A stretch of DNA of 55,737 nt from Pseudomonadota bacterium (GTDB taxonomy: Bacteria; Pseudomonadota; Gammaproteobacteria; Xanthomonadales; Xanthomonadaceae): assembly GCA_018240435.1 (NCBI GenBank), contig JAFEFT010000031.1:1-55737 (forward strand). Direction: 5' to 3'. Under the pieces are notes generated by a model. The model searched no databases. It had not been told where the DNA came from and saw only the letters and a list, made by a program, of their open reading frames with translations. The position numbers and the translations under genes were made by a program. Each line of letters starts with the position of its first letter. Positions within the stretch are counted from its first letter, which is position 1. Below are positions 15,227 to 25,374 of this stretch, piece by piece.

Positions 15227-17836
15227 GTGACGACTTCCGCGCCGACTTCCACCCTGACTGCGGCAGCCGACGACGCGGCATGGGCGCAGCAGGCGCGGGA
15301 GCGACTGGCGGCGGGGCAGGCCGAGCGGGCAGCGCGGTTCGATCGCGGTGATGCGGTTGCGACGTTGCTGGCCGCGCGCGCGCGTGAGGTCGATGCGATC
15401 GTGGTCGAGGCGTGGCAGCGTGCCGGTGGCAGCCGGCCCGACTTGCACCTGCTCGCCACTGGCGGCTACGGCCGCAGCGAGCTGTTCCCGCATTCGGACA
15501 TCGACCTGCTGGTGCTCGCCGAGTGCGCGCCCGATGCGTTGGCGCAGGCGGCGCTGTCGCGCTTCTTTGCCCTGCTGTGGGATGCGCGGCTGAAGGCCGG
15601 ACACGCGGTGCGCACCGCCGATGAATGCACGCAGGCCGCTGCGGCCGACATCACCGTGGTCACGGCGATGATGGATGCGCGCCTGCTGGACGGCGATCCG
15701 GCGGCGCTGGCCACCCTGCGCGCCGCGACCGCGCCGCCGAACGTCTGGCCACCGCAGGCCTATTTCATCGGCAAACGTGATGAACAGCGCCAGCGCCACG
15801 CTCGTTTCAACGATACCGCCAACAACCTCGAACCCAACCTCAAGGATGGCCCGGGCGGCTTGCGCGACGTGCAGACGCTGCGCTGGCTGGCAATGCGGGT
15901 GCTGGGCGTGGATCTGGCCGGGCTGGTGGCATTGGGACAGATCGGCGCCGACACGCTGGCGGCGCTGCAGCGCGAATGGCAGGCACATGCGCGCATCCGC
16001 TTCGCCCTGCATCTGGTCGCCGGCCGTGCCGAGGAACGCCTGCTGTTCGACCATCAACGCACCGTGGCAGCGCGGCTGGGTTACGTCGACGAGCGTCGCG
16101 ACAACCTCGCCGTCGAACAACTGATGCAGGGATTTTTCCGCAGCGCGGCGCTGGTGTTGCGCATCAACGAGCGATTGTTGCAGCGTTTCGAAGAGCAGTT
16201 CGAAGGCCAGGCCGAACCGATCGCGCTGGACGGTGCGCCCGGATTCGTGTCGCGGCGCGGTTATCTGGCGTTTGCCGGCGTCGGCTTGCCGACGCCCGAG
16301 CAGGCGCTGGAGTTGTTCGCGGTGTGGGCGGCGCGTCCGCAATTGCGCGGGCTGCACTCGGAATCGGCACGACGCCTGGCCGAATCGTTGCCGGGTTTCC
16401 CGGATTACACCGCCGCCAGCCCGGCCATGCGCACGACGTTCATGGCGCTGATCCGTCATCCTGACGCGGTCGCGACACTGGCGCGGATGGCGCGACTGGG
16501 CGTGCTCGCACGCTATCTGCCGGGGTTCGGCCACGTGTCCGGGCGGATGCAATACGACTTGTTCCATGTCTTCACCGTCGATCAGCACACGCTGACGGTG
16601 CTGCGCCACATGGATGGTTTCGCGCGGGCATCCGAACGCGATCGCTTCACGCTGGCGCACGAGGTCTGGCCGCGGCTGCGCAAGCCCGAGCTGCTGTTGC
16701 TGGCCGGGCTGTTTCACGACATCGCCAAGGGCCGTGGCGGCGATCATGCGCAGCTGGGTGCGGTCGACGCCCGCGAATTCTGCCATGCGCACGGCTTGCC
16801 CGAGGCCGACACCGATCTGGTCGCGTGGCTGGTGCGCGAGCACCTGACGATGTCGGTGACCGGGCAGAAACAGGACATCGCCGACCCCGAGGTGATCAAC
16901 CGTTTCGCCTTGCGCGTGGCCGATCGCGAGCGTCTGGATTATCTGTATCTGCTTACCTGCGCCGACATCGCCGGCACCAGCCCGAAGCTGTGGAATGCAT
17001 GGAAGGATCGTCTGCTGGCCGACCTTTACGCCGCGACGCGCTTTGCGCTGCGGCGCGGCCTTGAGCATCCGATGCATGCCGCCGAACGCATCGCCGAGAC
17101 GCGCTCGCAGGCGTTGGTGCTGCTGTGCGAGCAGGGCGTCGACGATGCCGCGATCGAGCGTGTCTGGCAGGCTTTGCCCGACGAGGTGTTCTTGCGTTAT
17201 CGCGCATCCGATGTCGCATGGCAGACGGCAGCGATCGTCGGAAACGTCGGGCAGGGCGGCAATCTGGTCGCGGTGCGTGCGCGCGGCGACGGCGGTTTGC
17301 TGGAAGTCTTCGTGCATGCCGAGGATTGCGACGGCTTGTTCGCGGCGGCGGTGGCAACTCTGGATCGCCTCGGCCTTGGCGTCGTGCAGGCGCGCGCATT
17401 GGCAACCCGTGATGGCCGCGTGTTCGACAGCTTCCAATTGCTGCCGGTGCATCCCGAGCGCGTGCCGACGTTCGATCACATCGGTCAGGCGATGCGCGCG
17501 GCATTGCAACGGCCCGAACAGGTGCGGCCGACCCGGCGCGCCGCGCCGCGCACGCTGCGCCATTTCGCGATTGCGCCGAACGTGGAGTTCGTCGATGCCG
17601 GCGGTTTGACCCGCATGACGGTGGTGGCCGCGGATCGGCCCGGCCTGCTGGCCGCGATCGCGCAGGTGCTGCGCGATGCCCGTCTGCGCGTGCATGATGC
17701 GCGCATCGCCACCTTCGGCGAGCGCGCCGAGGACTTCTTCGTGATCAGCGATGCCGGCGATCACGCGCTCGACCCACCCACCCGGCAATCCCTGCGCGAG
17801 GCATTGATCGCGCGTTTCGACGGAGACGAGGCTTGA
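15227..17836 (+). CDS. glnD: Bifunctional PII uridylyltransferase/uridylyl-removing enzyme GlnD
   Basis: GlnD senses glutamine and adds or removes UMP on PII proteins, so it controls glutamine synthetase and Ntr regulation. The product has 869 residues, a normal length. Domains in order: nucleotidyltransferase with [17 protein letters not shown] near residue 80; the GlnD helical linker ([21 protein letters not shown]); the HD phosphohydrolase with [21 protein letters not shown] near residue 490; and two C-terminal ACT domains (around [20 protein letters not shown] and [21 protein letters not shown]). The only suitable start is GTG 15227; the open frame continues upstream inside map in a shadow reading. 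Its stop overlaps dapD by 4 nt. Confidence 0.94.
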   Translation: MTTSAPTSTLTAAADDAAWAQQARERLAAGQAERAARFDRGDAVATLLAARAREVDAIVVEAWQRAGGSRPDLHLLATGGYGRSELFPHSDIDLLVLAECAPDALAQAALSRFFALLWDARLKAGHAVRTADECTQAAAADITVVTAMMDARLLDGDPAALATLRAATAPPNVWPPQAYFIGKRDEQRQRHARFNDTANNLEPNLKDGPGGLRDVQTLRWLAMRVLGVDLAGLVALGQIGADTLAALQREWQAHARIRFALHLVAGRAEERLLFDHQRTVAARLGYVDERRDNLAVEQLMQGFFRSAALVLRINERLLQRFEEQFEGQAEPIALDGAPGFVSRRGYLAFAGVGLPTPEQALELFAVWAARPQLRGLHSESARRLAESLPGFPDYTAASPAMRTTFMALIRHPDAVATLARMARLGVLARYLPGFGHVSGRMQYDLFHVFTVDQHTLTVLRHMDGFARASERDRFTLAHEVWPRLRKPELLLLAGLFHDIAKGRGGDHAQLGAVDAREFCHAHGLPEADTDLVAWLVREHLTMSVTGQKQDIADPEVINRFALRVADRERLDYLYLLTCADIAGTSPKLWNAWKDRLLADLYAATRFALRRGLEHPMHAAERIAETRSQALVLLCEQGVDDAAIERVWQALPDEVFLRYRASDVAWQTAAIVGNVGQGGNLVAVRARGDGGLLEVFVHAEDCDGLFAAAVATLDRLGLGVVQARALATRDGRVFDSFQLLPVHPERVPTFDHIGQAMRAALQRPEQVRPTRRAAPRTLRHFAIAPNVEFVDAGGLTRMTVVAADRPGLLAAIAQVLRDARLRVHDARIATFGERAEDFFVISDAGDHALDPPTRQSLREALIARFDGDEA

Positions 17837-18660
17837 GCACATCGCTGCAACTCATCATCGACGACGCCTGGGAGCGTCGGGCATCGTTCACCGAATCCGA
17901 TGCCGATGCGCTGCGCCCGCATGTCGAGCAGGTCGTCGCCGCGCTCGAGGCGGGCACATTGCGGGTGGCCGAACCGGACGCCGGCGGCTGGCGCGTCAAC
18001 CAATGGCTCAAGAAAGCGGTGCTTTTGTATTTTCGCGTGAGCGCCAACGTCGTCCAGGACGCCGCGCCGGCGCCGTTCTGGGACAAGGTGCCGCAGCGTT
18101 TCGCCGGCTTCGACGAAGCGGCGTTCCGCGCACTGGGCGCGCGCGTGGTGCCGGGCGCGGTCGTGCGCCGTGGCGCGCATATCGGTCGCGATGTCGTGCT
18201 GATGCCGAGTTTCGTCAACATCGGCGCGCATGTCGGTGCCGGCACGATGGTCGATACCTGGGCGACGGTCGGTTCGTGCGCGCAAATCGGCGCGCGCTGT
18301 CACCTGTCCGGCGGTGCCGGCATCGGCGGCGTGCTCGAACCCTTGCAGACGGCGCCGACGATCATCGAGGACGATTGCTTCATCGGCGCACGCAGCGAAG
18401 TGGTCGAGGGCGTGATCGTCGAGCGCGGCAGCGTGATCGGCATGGGCGTATTTCTCGGCCAGAGCACGCGCATCTACGACCGTGCGACGAAGACCGTCAG
18501 CTATGGCCGCATCCCGGCCGGCAGCGTGGTGGTGTCCGGCTCGCTGCCGGCGAGCGATGGCTCGCACTCGTTGTACTGCGCGGTGATCGTCAAGCAGGTC
18601 GATGAGAAGACACGTTCGAAAACCTCGGTCAACGAACTGCTGCGCGGGGCGGCGGAATGA
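17833..18660 (+). CDS. dapD: Tetrahydrodipicolinate N-succinyltransferase DapD
   Basis: DapD makes N-succinyl-2-amino-6-ketopimelate from THDPA and succinyl-CoA, in lysine and meso-diaminopimelate synthesis. The 275-residue protein has the left-handed parallel beta-helix hexapeptide repeats ([20 protein letters not shown], then [20 protein letters not shown]) and the conserved [17 protein letters not shown]-like segment, here [17 protein letters not shown]. The start codon is TTG 17833, overlapping the glnD stop as TTGA; no ATG in frame fits the family N-terminus ([15 protein letters not shown]). DapE, the later succinyl-dependent enzyme, is encoded two genes downstream. Confidence 0.94.
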   Translation: MSTSLQLIIDDAWERRASFTESDADALRPHVEQVVAALEAGTLRVAEPDAGGWRVNQWLKKAVLLYFRVSANVVQDAAPAPFWDKVPQRFAGFDEAAFRALGARVVPGAVVRRGAHIGRDVVLMPSFVNIGAHVGAGTMVDTWATVGSCAQIGARCHLSGGAGIGGVLEPLQTAPTIIEDDCFIGARSEVVEGVIVERGSVIGMGVFLGQSTRIYDRATKTVSYGRIPAGSVVVSGSLPASDGSHSLYCAVIVKQVDEKTRSKTSVNELLRGAAE

Positions 18661-18760
18661 AGACGATTTCGACATCGACATTCATGGCGAGACTCTTCGC
18701 CCGCTACCCGATAGCCGAAGACCTCATCGTGCGCGTCGATCCGGCGCGCAGGAATTGCCC

Positions 18761-19120
18761 ATGACCACGCTCTACGGACTCGACAATTGCGACACCTGCA
18801 AGAAGGCGCGCAACTGGCTGACGCGATTTGCCATCGCGCATGTCTTCATCGACTACCGTGCGCAACGACAGGGCGCGGCCACGCTGGCCGGATGGGCGAA
18901 GCAGGCCGGCGGCTTCGACGCATTGATCAACAAGGCGTCGACGACGTGGCGGCAGTTGCCGGCGAATCGCAAGACACCCGGGTCGGACCCGGAGTGGCAA
19001 TTGCTGCTCAAGGAATATCCGCAATTGATTCGTCGCCCGGTCGTGGTCGCCGATGACGGCACGATGACGCAGGGATTTTCCGACAACGGCTTCAAGGCGC
19101 GATTCGGGATCGGCAAATGA
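18761..19120 (+). CDS. ArsC/Spx-family thioredoxin-fold protein (YffB-like)
   Basis: A 119-residue thioredoxin-fold protein of the arsenate-reductase-like family. It has the redox motif CDTCKKA at residues 10-16, the family signature [11 protein letters not shown], and a C-terminal [10 protein letters not shown]-type cis-Pro segment ([18 protein letters not shown]). In Xanthomonadales and enterobacteria such genes habitually sit directly before dapE, as here (ATGA overlap), which argues against arsenic resistance as its main job. The reduced partner is unknown. The 100-bp gap after dapD holds no other gene that I can support. Confidence 0.88.
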   Translation: MTTLYGLDNCDTCKKARNWLTRFAIAHVFIDYRAQRQGAATLAGWAKQAGGFDALINKASTTWRQLPANRKTPGSDPEWQLLLKEYPQLIRRPVVVADDGTMTQGFSDNGFKARFGIGK

Positions 19121-20292
19121 GCGACGTTGTCGCACTCACGGAAGAACTCATCCGCCGCCGCTCGCTCACGCCGGATGATGCTGGCTGCCAGGAGTTGATC
19201 TCGCGGCGATTGACGCAGGCCGGCTTCCATTGCGAACAGCTCGACTTCGGCGAGGTGAAGAACCTCTGGGCGACGCACGGCCCGCTCGATGCGACGCGCA
19301 GCGCGCCGGTGCTGTGTTTCCTCGGCCACACCGACGTGGTGCCGCCGGGGCCACGCGAAAATTGGGCCAGCGATCCTTTCGTGCCAGAGGTTCGCGACGG
19401 CAAGCTGTACGGGCGCGGCGCGGCCGACATGAAGTGCGGCGTCGCGGCGATGGTGTGCGCTCTTGAAGCATTCGTCGCCGCGCATCCCGATCATGCGGGT
19501 ACGGTCGCGCTGTTGCTCACCTCCGATGAAGAAGGCGATGCCATCGACGGCGTGCGCCGCGTCGCCGAGCACTTTCGTGCGCGTGGCCAACGCATCGACT
19601 TCTGCGTGACCGGCGAGCCGTCGTCGATGCAAAAACTCGGCGATCTGATCCGCGTCGGTCGGCGCGGCACGCTGTCCGGCACGCTCACCGTGCGCGGCGT
19701 GCAGGGCCATGTCGCCTATCCCGAACGCGCGCGCAACCCGATCCATCAGGCGCTGCCGGCGCTGGCCGAATTGGCGGCGCGACGCTGGGACGATGGCTAT
19801 CGGCTCGACCCGGCGCAGCCCGTTGCCGACGGCGATTTCCCGCCGAGCAGCATGCAGATCTCCAACATCCACGCCGGCACCGGCGCCAACAACGTCATCC
19901 CCGGTAGCTGCGAGGTGGTGTTCAATTTCCGCTTCAATCCGCACTGGCGCGCCGAGCAGCTCGAACGCGAAACCCGTGCCATCCTCGACCGCCACGGCCT
20001 CGAATACGATCTGCGCTGGCATCGCGGCGGCGAACCCTTCCTGACCGCCGATGGCCGTTTGCGTGAAGTGATGCGCGAGGTGCTGCGCGAACACTGCGGC
20101 GTGGTGCCCGTCGAGAGCACCGGCGGCGGCACTTCGGACGCGCGCTTCATCGCGCCGCTGGGCGCGCAGGTGATCGAGTTCGGGCCGGTCAACGCCAGCA
20201 TCCACAAGATCGACGAGCATGTCTGCCTCGAAGACCTGCGGCGACTGCCGAAGATCTTCGCGGCGATCATCGTCGCCGTGCTGGCCGTTTGA
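19117..20292 (+). CDS. dapE: Succinyl-diaminopimelate desuccinylase DapE
   Basis: DapE removes succinate from N-succinyl-LL-diaminopimelate, giving LL-DAP for lysine and peptidoglycan. It is a dizinc M20 peptidase-family enzyme. Zinc ligand motifs are all present: [38 protein letters not shown], and the C-terminal [11 protein letters not shown]. The dimerisation domain segment [17 protein letters not shown] is intact. At 391 residues it is about 15 longer than usual because of a hydrophobic C-terminal tail ([12 protein letters not shown]), which looks like an extension. It completes the map-glnD-dapD-arsC-like-dapE run and converges on the sialidase-like gene. Confidence 0.94.
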   Translation: MSDVVALTEELIRRRSLTPDDAGCQELISRRLTQAGFHCEQLDFGEVKNLWATHGPLDATRSAPVLCFLGHTDVVPPGPRENWASDPFVPEVRDGKLYGRGAADMKCGVAAMVCALEAFVAAHPDHAGTVALLLTSDEEGDAIDGVRRVAEHFRARGQRIDFCVTGEPSSMQKLGDLIRVGRRGTLSGTLTVRGVQGHVAYPERARNPIHQALPALAELAARRWDDGYRLDPAQPVADGDFPPSSMQISNIHAGTGANNVIPGSCEVVFNFRFNPHWRAEQLERETRAILDRHGLEYDLRWHRGGEPFLTADGRLREVMREVLREHCGVVPVESTGGGTSDARFIAPLGAQVIEFGPVNASIHKIDEHVCLEDLRRLPKIFAAIIVAVLAV

Positions 20293-20309
20293 CGCCGACG
20301 CGGACGTGG

Positions 20310-21968
20310 TCAGGGGTGGAACACCGGCGGCGGGCTCGCATCGCCCGACCGTGGCACCGCCTCACGCCGTTGCCGCAGACGAGCCAGATTGGCCGCCACC
20401 CTGGCTTGCAGCGTGGACGAGATCGGCAGCAGCGGTGCGGCGGCGGAATGCACCATCGGCGCGCGTGTCATCAGGTTGAGCATCGTGGTGACGATCGCCT
20501 GCGGTGCGGAAAACACGTCGGTGCGGTTGCTGGTGCTGTTGTTGGTCATCACGAAAAACGGCTCGCTGATGCTGCCCATGCTGGTCAGGCCCTGATAGTC
20601 GCCGAGGAACAAGCCGCGCGCGTACGGCGCGTAGTCGAGGTCGAACGGGCCGGCCACTGCCGATTCCTGCCAGTTCACCGCATCGGTCGAGCGGGTCAGC
20701 CACAGGATGGTCGGCAGGGTGTTCGGGTCGGCCGTGTCGTTGCGAAAATCGTAGTAGCTGACGGTGATGGTGCCGTCGGCGCGGACATGGATGTTCGGCT
20801 CGAAGGCTTCGGCGTGGTCGGCCGGGTTGATCGCCACCGGTGCGCTCCAGGTCGCGCCGCCATCGCTGGAGCGTGACAGCGCGATGGAGTCGTACTGGCC
20901 ATTGGAGAAGCGGGCGTCGGCCCAGGTCACATACACGCTGCCGTTGGCGGCGACGGCGATCTGCGCCAGATCGGAGCCGTCGCGTACCGGCTTCCCTGTT
21001 TCCGGATCGGTGGCACCAATCGGCAACATGTCGGCGACCTTGATTGGCGCCGACCACGTCAAGCCCTTGTCGGTCGAGCCGATGACCATCGCCGCGGCCG
21101 TTTGCGGGCCGCTGGCGGGGTAGTCGATTTGCGTGAACAGGTCGAGCAGGTTGCCGTTGGGCAACACCACGATCTCGTTGCCCAGCGTCTGCGCGCTGCT
21201 GCCCGGATCATAGATCGTGCGCGCCGACTCCCAGCTCGCGCCGGCATTGGTGCTGCGCGCGAAGGTGGCCGGCGCGGCATTGGAGTTCGTCGGGCCACGA
21301 TCCCAGACCGCGTAGACGAGGTTCGGGTTGCCCGGATCGGCGGTGATCGATTCCTTGTCGTTGGCGTAATTGGGCCCGTCGAGGATCAGCGTCGATGGCG
21401 ATGCCCAGGTGCGGCCGCCATCGAGCGATCGTGTTGCGAGGATGGCGGTGTCGTTGGCGTCGAACGACAGCGAGATGGCATGGACGATGCCGCTCGGGCC
21501 GATGCTGACCCACGGATCGGAGGCGAAGGAATAGGCGTTGGCGGCGGTGCCGCCGCCGCAGGCGGTGACGGGCAGCGGCGTGCGCGTCCAGCTCTTGCCG
21601 CCGTCGAAACTGGCCGCGCTCAGCAGACCGCGTGCGCCGCCAGCAGACCAGCGATCCTGTTGCCAGACGCCGACCAGGTGGTTGGCATTGGTCGGATCGA
21701 CGGCGACGTAGGGCTCGACCTCGGCATTGACATACAGCGTGCCATTGCTGGCGCTGCCCGAGCAGCCGGCGGCAAACGGCGAGGGCGCCGATACCAGATA
21801 CAGGGGGTTGGCGATCGGTGGTGGTGGCGGCGGTGTGACGGGCGGTGGTTGCGAACCGCCGACGCCGACCCAGATGCCTCCGCCGCCGCCGCATCCGGCC
21901 AGGGTGGCGATGGCGGCGGCGAGGGCGCCAAGGAGCAAGCTTCGTGGCGACGTGCTGATCGTGTGCAT
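20310..21968 (-). CDS. BNR/Asp-box (sialidase-fold) lipoprotein
   Basis: A 552-residue exported protein. The N-terminus is a lipoprotein signal (MHTISTSPRSLLLGALAAAI, then lipobox TLAGC), followed by a Gly-rich and Pro-rich spacer (VTPPPPPP). At least five Asp-box motifs mark a six-bladed beta-propeller: SFDGGKSWTR, SLDGGRTWAS, STNAGASWES, STDKGLTWSA and SSDGGATWSA. It resembles exo-alpha-sialidase-type propellers, but I cannot see the full sialidase catalytic set (Arg triad, Tyr/Glu), so enzymatic activity is unproven. It is likely anchored in the outer membrane. The gene is isolated and converges on dapE. Confidence 0.8.
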   Translation of the reverse strand: MHTISTSPRSLLLGALAAAIATLAGCGGGGGIWVGVGGSQPPPVTPPPPPPIANPLYLVSAPSPFAAGCSGSASNGTLYVNAEVEPYVAVDPTNANHLVGVWQQDRWSAGGARGLLSAASFDGGKSWTRTPLPVTACGGGTAANAYSFASDPWVSIGPSGIVHAISLSFDANDTAILATRSLDGGRTWASPSTLILDGPNYANDKESITADPGNPNLVYAVWDRGPTNSNAAPATFARSTNAGASWESARTIYDPGSSAQTLGNEIVVLPNGNLLDLFTQIDYPASGPQTAAAMVIGSTDKGLTWSAPIKVADMLPIGATDPETGKPVRDGSDLAQIAVAANGSVYVTWADARFSNGQYDSIALSRSSDGGATWSAPVAINPADHAEAFEPNIHVRADGTITVSYYDFRNDTADPNTLPTILWLTRSTDAVNWQESAVAGPFDLDYAPYARGLFLGDYQGLTSMGSISEPFFVMTNNSTSNRTDVFSAPQAIVTTMLNLMTRAPMVHSAAAPLLPISSTLQARVAANLARLRQRREAVPRSGDASPPPVFHP

Positions 21969-22039
21969 GGAGGTGACTCCCCCAAGATTGAATCGATGGC
22001 AAGTATCGGCACGCGATTGTTACGCACGGCTTTTCGGCG

Positions 22040-22280
22040 ATCCAGTACGATGTACTTCACCGTCGCCGTCGCGCCATCGACCACGCCGACGGGCAGGTCG
22101 TCCATCCAGATGTATTCGCTCACGATGGCGCTGGCGGCATTGAAGTCGCCGAGGCGGTGGCCGGCTTCGTCGTAGACGGTGCGCAGCGTCTGGCTGTTGT
22201 CGCTGGGCGTGCTTTTCATCACCCGCTGGCCCAGCGCGTTGGTCAGGTATTGCTGGGTCAAACGCAACGATCGCGCGAAG
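22040..22280 (-). pseudogene. Remnant of an Rhs-repeat protein
   Basis: In one minus-strand frame about 80 residues match the C-terminal core of Rhs/YD-repeat proteins: RLTQQYLTNALGQRV, TVYDEAGHRLGDFN, SEYIWMDDLPVGVV and ATVKYIVLD. In intact Rhs proteins the last piece leads into a 'TDHLGTPR'-like motif; here it breaks off into unrelated residues. There is no start codon, no upstream repeats and no toxin tip. It is a decayed fragment left between the propeller lipoprotein and the MITE at 22389. The rest of the 750-bp gap (21969-22718) holds repeats and nothing coding that I can support. Confidence 0.65.
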
Positions 22281-22388
22281 CGCAGACATGATCGTCTCCC
22301 CGGACGATGGCCACCACGCACGACAAGCGCGTTCTCAGTGCAGTCTTCCTGCGACTGTCCGAGCTTTTTTGCGTGATGAACGTGCCAA

Positions 22389-22545
22389 GGAAGGTCTGAA
22401 TAAGTCTTGTCATCCCTGCGAAGGCAGGGATCCAGTGACCCTATGTTGTTGAAATAAACGACACTGGATTCCCGCTTTCGCGGAAGCGCTTTACAACGGC
22501 GAAGCCGGTCAATGACGATCAAAAACAAAGTTGTTCAGACCTTCC
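22389..22545. mobile_element. 157-bp MITE with IS5-group-like ends (copy A)
   Basis: The element starts GGAAGGTCTGAATAAG and ends TTGTTCAGACCTTCC, a 12-bp perfect terminal inverted repeat (GGAAGGTCTGAA). It is the reverse-orientation twin of 29127-29283, identical in length with only a few differences. Flanks are CCAA (22385-22388) and CTAA (22546-22549), consistent with a YTAR-type 4-bp duplication with one change. Two internal hairpins (CCCTGC/GCAGGG and CCGC/GCGG types) and complementary ATCCAGTG/CACTGGAT blocks fold the centre. It encodes no protein. The end sequence and target resemble the IS5 group, so an IS5-type transposase elsewhere probably mobilised it. Confidence 0.85.
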
Positions 22546-22612
22546 CTAAGCGACTGGCCCGTAGCGCCATCGGTCGTTCGCTTCATCGCGATGTTCAACA
22601 TTTCGGGGCGCG

Positions 22613-22647
22613 GGATTGCCACGGCGCTTCGCGCCAGGCAATGACGG
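22613..22647. repeat. Palindromic intergenic repeat (ATTGCC...GGCAATGAC type)
   Basis: GGATTGCC at the left and GGCAATGACGG at the right flank a GGCGCTTCGCGCC hairpin. This matches the very common 'CGTCATTGC...GCAATCC' dispersed bacterial repeat class. It lies about 70 bp beyond the 3' end of the penicillin acylase gene. Confidence 0.6.
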
Positions 22648-22718
22648 CTTTTTCTTGTCATGGGATGGGGAACAGGGCACGGTGAGGATGGTTGCGCTTG
22701 CGATGGTGTGGAAGTGCG

Positions 22719-25187
22719 TCAGCGCGCCGCCGGCAGCAGGCGAAGCGTGTGCGTGGTTTGTCCCGGCAAAAATGGTGTCGCCTCGCCGCGCACCCACGCC
22801 TCGTGGCCGGCACCCCAGAACGGCGAGAGCGGGTTGCCGCTCTGCCCGCCGGGCATTTCGATGATGCCGTCGGCTTCATGGCCGGGCGACACCACCATGC
22901 GTTCGGATGCGCCGAAGGCCGGTGCCGCCACTCGCGGCATGTTGGCATCGCCGGGCAGTTCGTCGGGTGGCATGCACAGCCAACGTCTGAAAAAGCCTGG
23001 CAACGCCTGCGCCAGTGGATGGCAGATCGCGGCGGTGTTGCGCTCGCCCCAGCGTCGTTGCGCCAGTGGCCCGTGCTTGGACAGTTCGTCGCGAACGGTG
23101 ATCGCGGCATCCTCGAACAGCGCATCCCAGCCGGTCGCGCCGTGGCATGGATCGGTGTTGGCGTTCGCCGATGACGAGCATTGCGCGAATCGCCGCGGCA
23201 GCAGGTTGTCGGGACGCTGCGTCACCAGTGGCCAGGCGACGCCTTCGAGTTGCGGCAAGCTGGGCATGATGAAGTCGTTGCCGAGTGCGGCTTCGGCCGG
23301 GGCCAGCAAACCGTCGCGAATGCGTGACAGCACTTCCAGGCGCCACGCGCGCACGAGGCGATAGCTCACCGACGACGGATCGGCGCGGCCGTCCCAATGC
23401 GCGGCGGCAGTGGCCAGCTCGCGCAGCGCCGGCGCCTTCGTGCGAGTCGTTTCGTCCTGCAGCAGCTTCCACCAGCGTTGCAGGAACACGGCGCGATCAT
23501 CGAGCTGGATGGCGAGCAAATCCTTTTCGGTGAATTGGTTTTTCGTGAACAGGTCGTCGCGGATCTGCTGCGCGCGAGTACCCAATGCGTAGCCGCCGTC
23601 GCCGAGAACGACGAGATCGGTGCCATCGGCAACGCGGTTATTGGCGGTCCAGAGGCGCGACGACGAAGGATCGAGAATGGTCGGCGCGATGCTGCCATCG
23701 ACACGCCACGGCGGGCACCGTGCGTTCGCGCCTTGCATGTCCGTCGCAGGTGGCTTGCGGGTTTGCAGTTGCGCGCCATTGGGCGCATCGGCCACGGCGC
23801 TGTCGTTTGCGCGACAGCCTTCGCCCAGATCGGGCAGCGGGCCGGTGACACGCCAGCCGATATGGCCGCTCGCATCGCCGACCAGCAGGTTTTGCGCCGG
23901 GATGGCGATGGCCTTGCTGCGCGCAAGTGCTTGCCCGCTGCTCGCGATCGCCGGCAGGTCGACCAGGCCCAGGTTGAGCGAGCCGCTGACCTGCGCGACC
24001 CAACGCAACGCAAGTCCGTCGCCGTTGCCGAGCGTGCGCATGATCGGGCCCCAGTCGGTTTCCTCGAAATCGAATGGCTTCGGCTTGCCATGTGCGACTT
24101 CGATGATTTCGTGTCGCGCCGTTCGGCCGCAGGCTGCGGGCGTGCGCGTGCAACGCGGAATCTGCCGCCATTGCGCGTTCATCGCGTAGCTGTTGGTGAA
24201 CCCCCATGCCACATGCGTATTGCTGCCCACGATCACGCCGGGGATTCCGGGCAGGGTGAAGCCGCTGATGTCGACCTTGCCATCGACCGCGCGCTGGTCC
24301 GGATACTGCAATCGCGCACGGAACCAGATGTCGGGTACGCGCAGGCCCAGGTGCATGTCGTCGGCGACGATGGCGCGGCCATCCTTCGTCAGCGCGCCGG
24401 CGACAGCGAAGTTGCCGCTGCCGGGCGTCATCGGCTCGGCGAGCCTTTTCGCGCTAACCGCATCCGGCATCGGCAGCGTGCGCAGGTCGAGCGTGGCCGT
24501 ATCGGGCAGCGCGGCATCACCGCGTGGCTGGCCTTCCAGCGGCGCGTCCCAGCGCGTGCCGTCGCGCGAAATCAACGCCCACAACGTAGGCGGCACATGC
24601 TGCTTGATCCGCCACAACGCCAATTCACGCTCACCATCACCGCCTTGCAAGTCGAAATACATCGCGTAGCCGACCAGCGGGGTGTCGGCAAGCTGCCACG
24701 GCTGCGGCTTTTCGCGTAACAACAGGTAAGGCCATGGCCGCACTTTCAGATCGTTCAAGCCGGCGTTGACACCCTCGGTGTATGCCTGCAATTGCGGCAG
24801 CTTGTCGCCGGCAATGGCGTCGAGGTTGTCCAGCACGCGCGTGCGCAGGCGATGGATGCGATGTTTCTTGTCGAGCTCGATCGTCGCCGGCCCAATCAAC
24901 GCCGACAGCTCGCCAGCCGCCGAGCGACGCATCAAATCCATCTCGAAAAAGCGTTCTTGCCCGTGCACATATCCAATCGCGCGCATCGCATCGAGTTCAT
25001 TGGCGGCGTGAATGGTGACCACGCCCAGCGCGTCGCGCTCGATCGTCACCGGTGCCGATAAGCCGGGCAGACGAAGCTGGCCATCGAGCGTCGCCAGACT
25101 GCCGCGCAGCAACCACCAGCCGGCACAAAAGCCGATCAGGACAAGGATGAGCAGCGCCAACACGCCACGTTTGAGCCAACGGATCAT
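22719..25187 (-). CDS. Penicillin acylase family protein (Ntn hydrolase)
   Basis: An 822-residue periplasmic or membrane-anchored Ntn hydrolase. An N-terminal hydrophobic helix (residues 9-28, VLALLILVLIGFCAGWWLL) follows a basic start and may remain as an anchor. The alpha-chain part carries IGYVHGQERFFEMDLMRR. The beta-chain would begin at Ser257 in PGSGNFAVAG, after autocleavage, with VGSNTHVAWGFTN as the Asn-containing motif. The family includes penicillin acylases and acyl-homoserine-lactone acylases (quorum quenching); the sequence alone does not separate them. ATG 25187 fits the signal-anchor; the frame upstream is open but has no similarity. It diverges from the ClC gene. Confidence 0.9.
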   Translation of the reverse strand: MIRWLKRGVLALLILVLIGFCAGWWLLRGSLATLDGQLRLPGLSAPVTIERDALGVVTIHAANELDAMRAIGYVHGQERFFEMDLMRRSAAGELSALIGPATIELDKKHRIHRLRTRVLDNLDAIAGDKLPQLQAYTEGVNAGLNDLKVRPWPYLLLREKPQPWQLADTPLVGYAMYFDLQGGDGERELALWRIKQHVPPTLWALISRDGTRWDAPLEGQPRGDAALPDTATLDLRTLPMPDAVSAKRLAEPMTPGSGNFAVAGALTKDGRAIVADDMHLGLRVPDIWFRARLQYPDQRAVDGKVDISGFTLPGIPGVIVGSNTHVAWGFTNSYAMNAQWRQIPRCTRTPAACGRTARHEIIEVAHGKPKPFDFEETDWGPIMRTLGNGDGLALRWVAQVSGSLNLGLVDLPAIASSGQALARSKAIAIPAQNLLVGDASGHIGWRVTGPLPDLGEGCRANDSAVADAPNGAQLQTRKPPATDMQGANARCPPWRVDGSIAPTILDPSSSRLWTANNRVADGTDLVVLGDGGYALGTRAQQIRDDLFTKNQFTEKDLLAIQLDDRAVFLQRWWKLLQDETTRTKAPALRELATAAAHWDGRADPSSVSYRLVRAWRLEVLSRIRDGLLAPAEAALGNDFIMPSLPQLEGVAWPLVTQRPDNLLPRRFAQCSSSANANTDPCHGATGWDALFEDAAITVRDELSKHGPLAQRRWGERNTAAICHPLAQALPGFFRRWLCMPPDELPGDANMPRVAAPAFGASERMVVSPGHEADGIIEMPGGQSGNPLSPFWGAGHEAWVRGEATPFLPGQTTHTLRLLPAAR

Positions 25188-25374
25188 GCATCGTCCTCGG
25201 AGAATGGCGCGAGAATTACGCACGAAAAGGATTTCGCGGCTGGCCGTACAGGGGAAGCGAGCCGACCCGCTGCCACGTTGCAAGATGGTAACGGACAGCG
25301 AGTGGCGTGATAAGCCACAATTCGCGCGCCGCGTTGCGCGAGGTGCGTGCCGTACGATGACGAATGGAGACGTG

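Noticed and set aside
15062-17842. A very long open frame on the minus strand opposite glnD
   Set aside because: It is a shadow produced by GC-rich codon bias in glnD. It has no domain, no ribosome site and runs through an established gene.
18761-19120. Arsenate reductase for arsenic resistance
   Set aside because: There is no arsR, arsB or other ars gene; the position before dapE matches the YffB-like housekeeping branch.
20310-21968. Calling the propeller lipoprotein a true sialidase
   Set aside because: Asp boxes show the fold, but the arginine triad and Tyr/Glu nucleophile pair of active sialidases could not be identified by eye.
22719-25187. Calling the penicillin acylase family protein an AHL acylase (quorum quenching)
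   Set aside because: The Ntn signature is clear but substrate specificity cannot be read from the motifs, and no quorum-sensing gene is adjacent.
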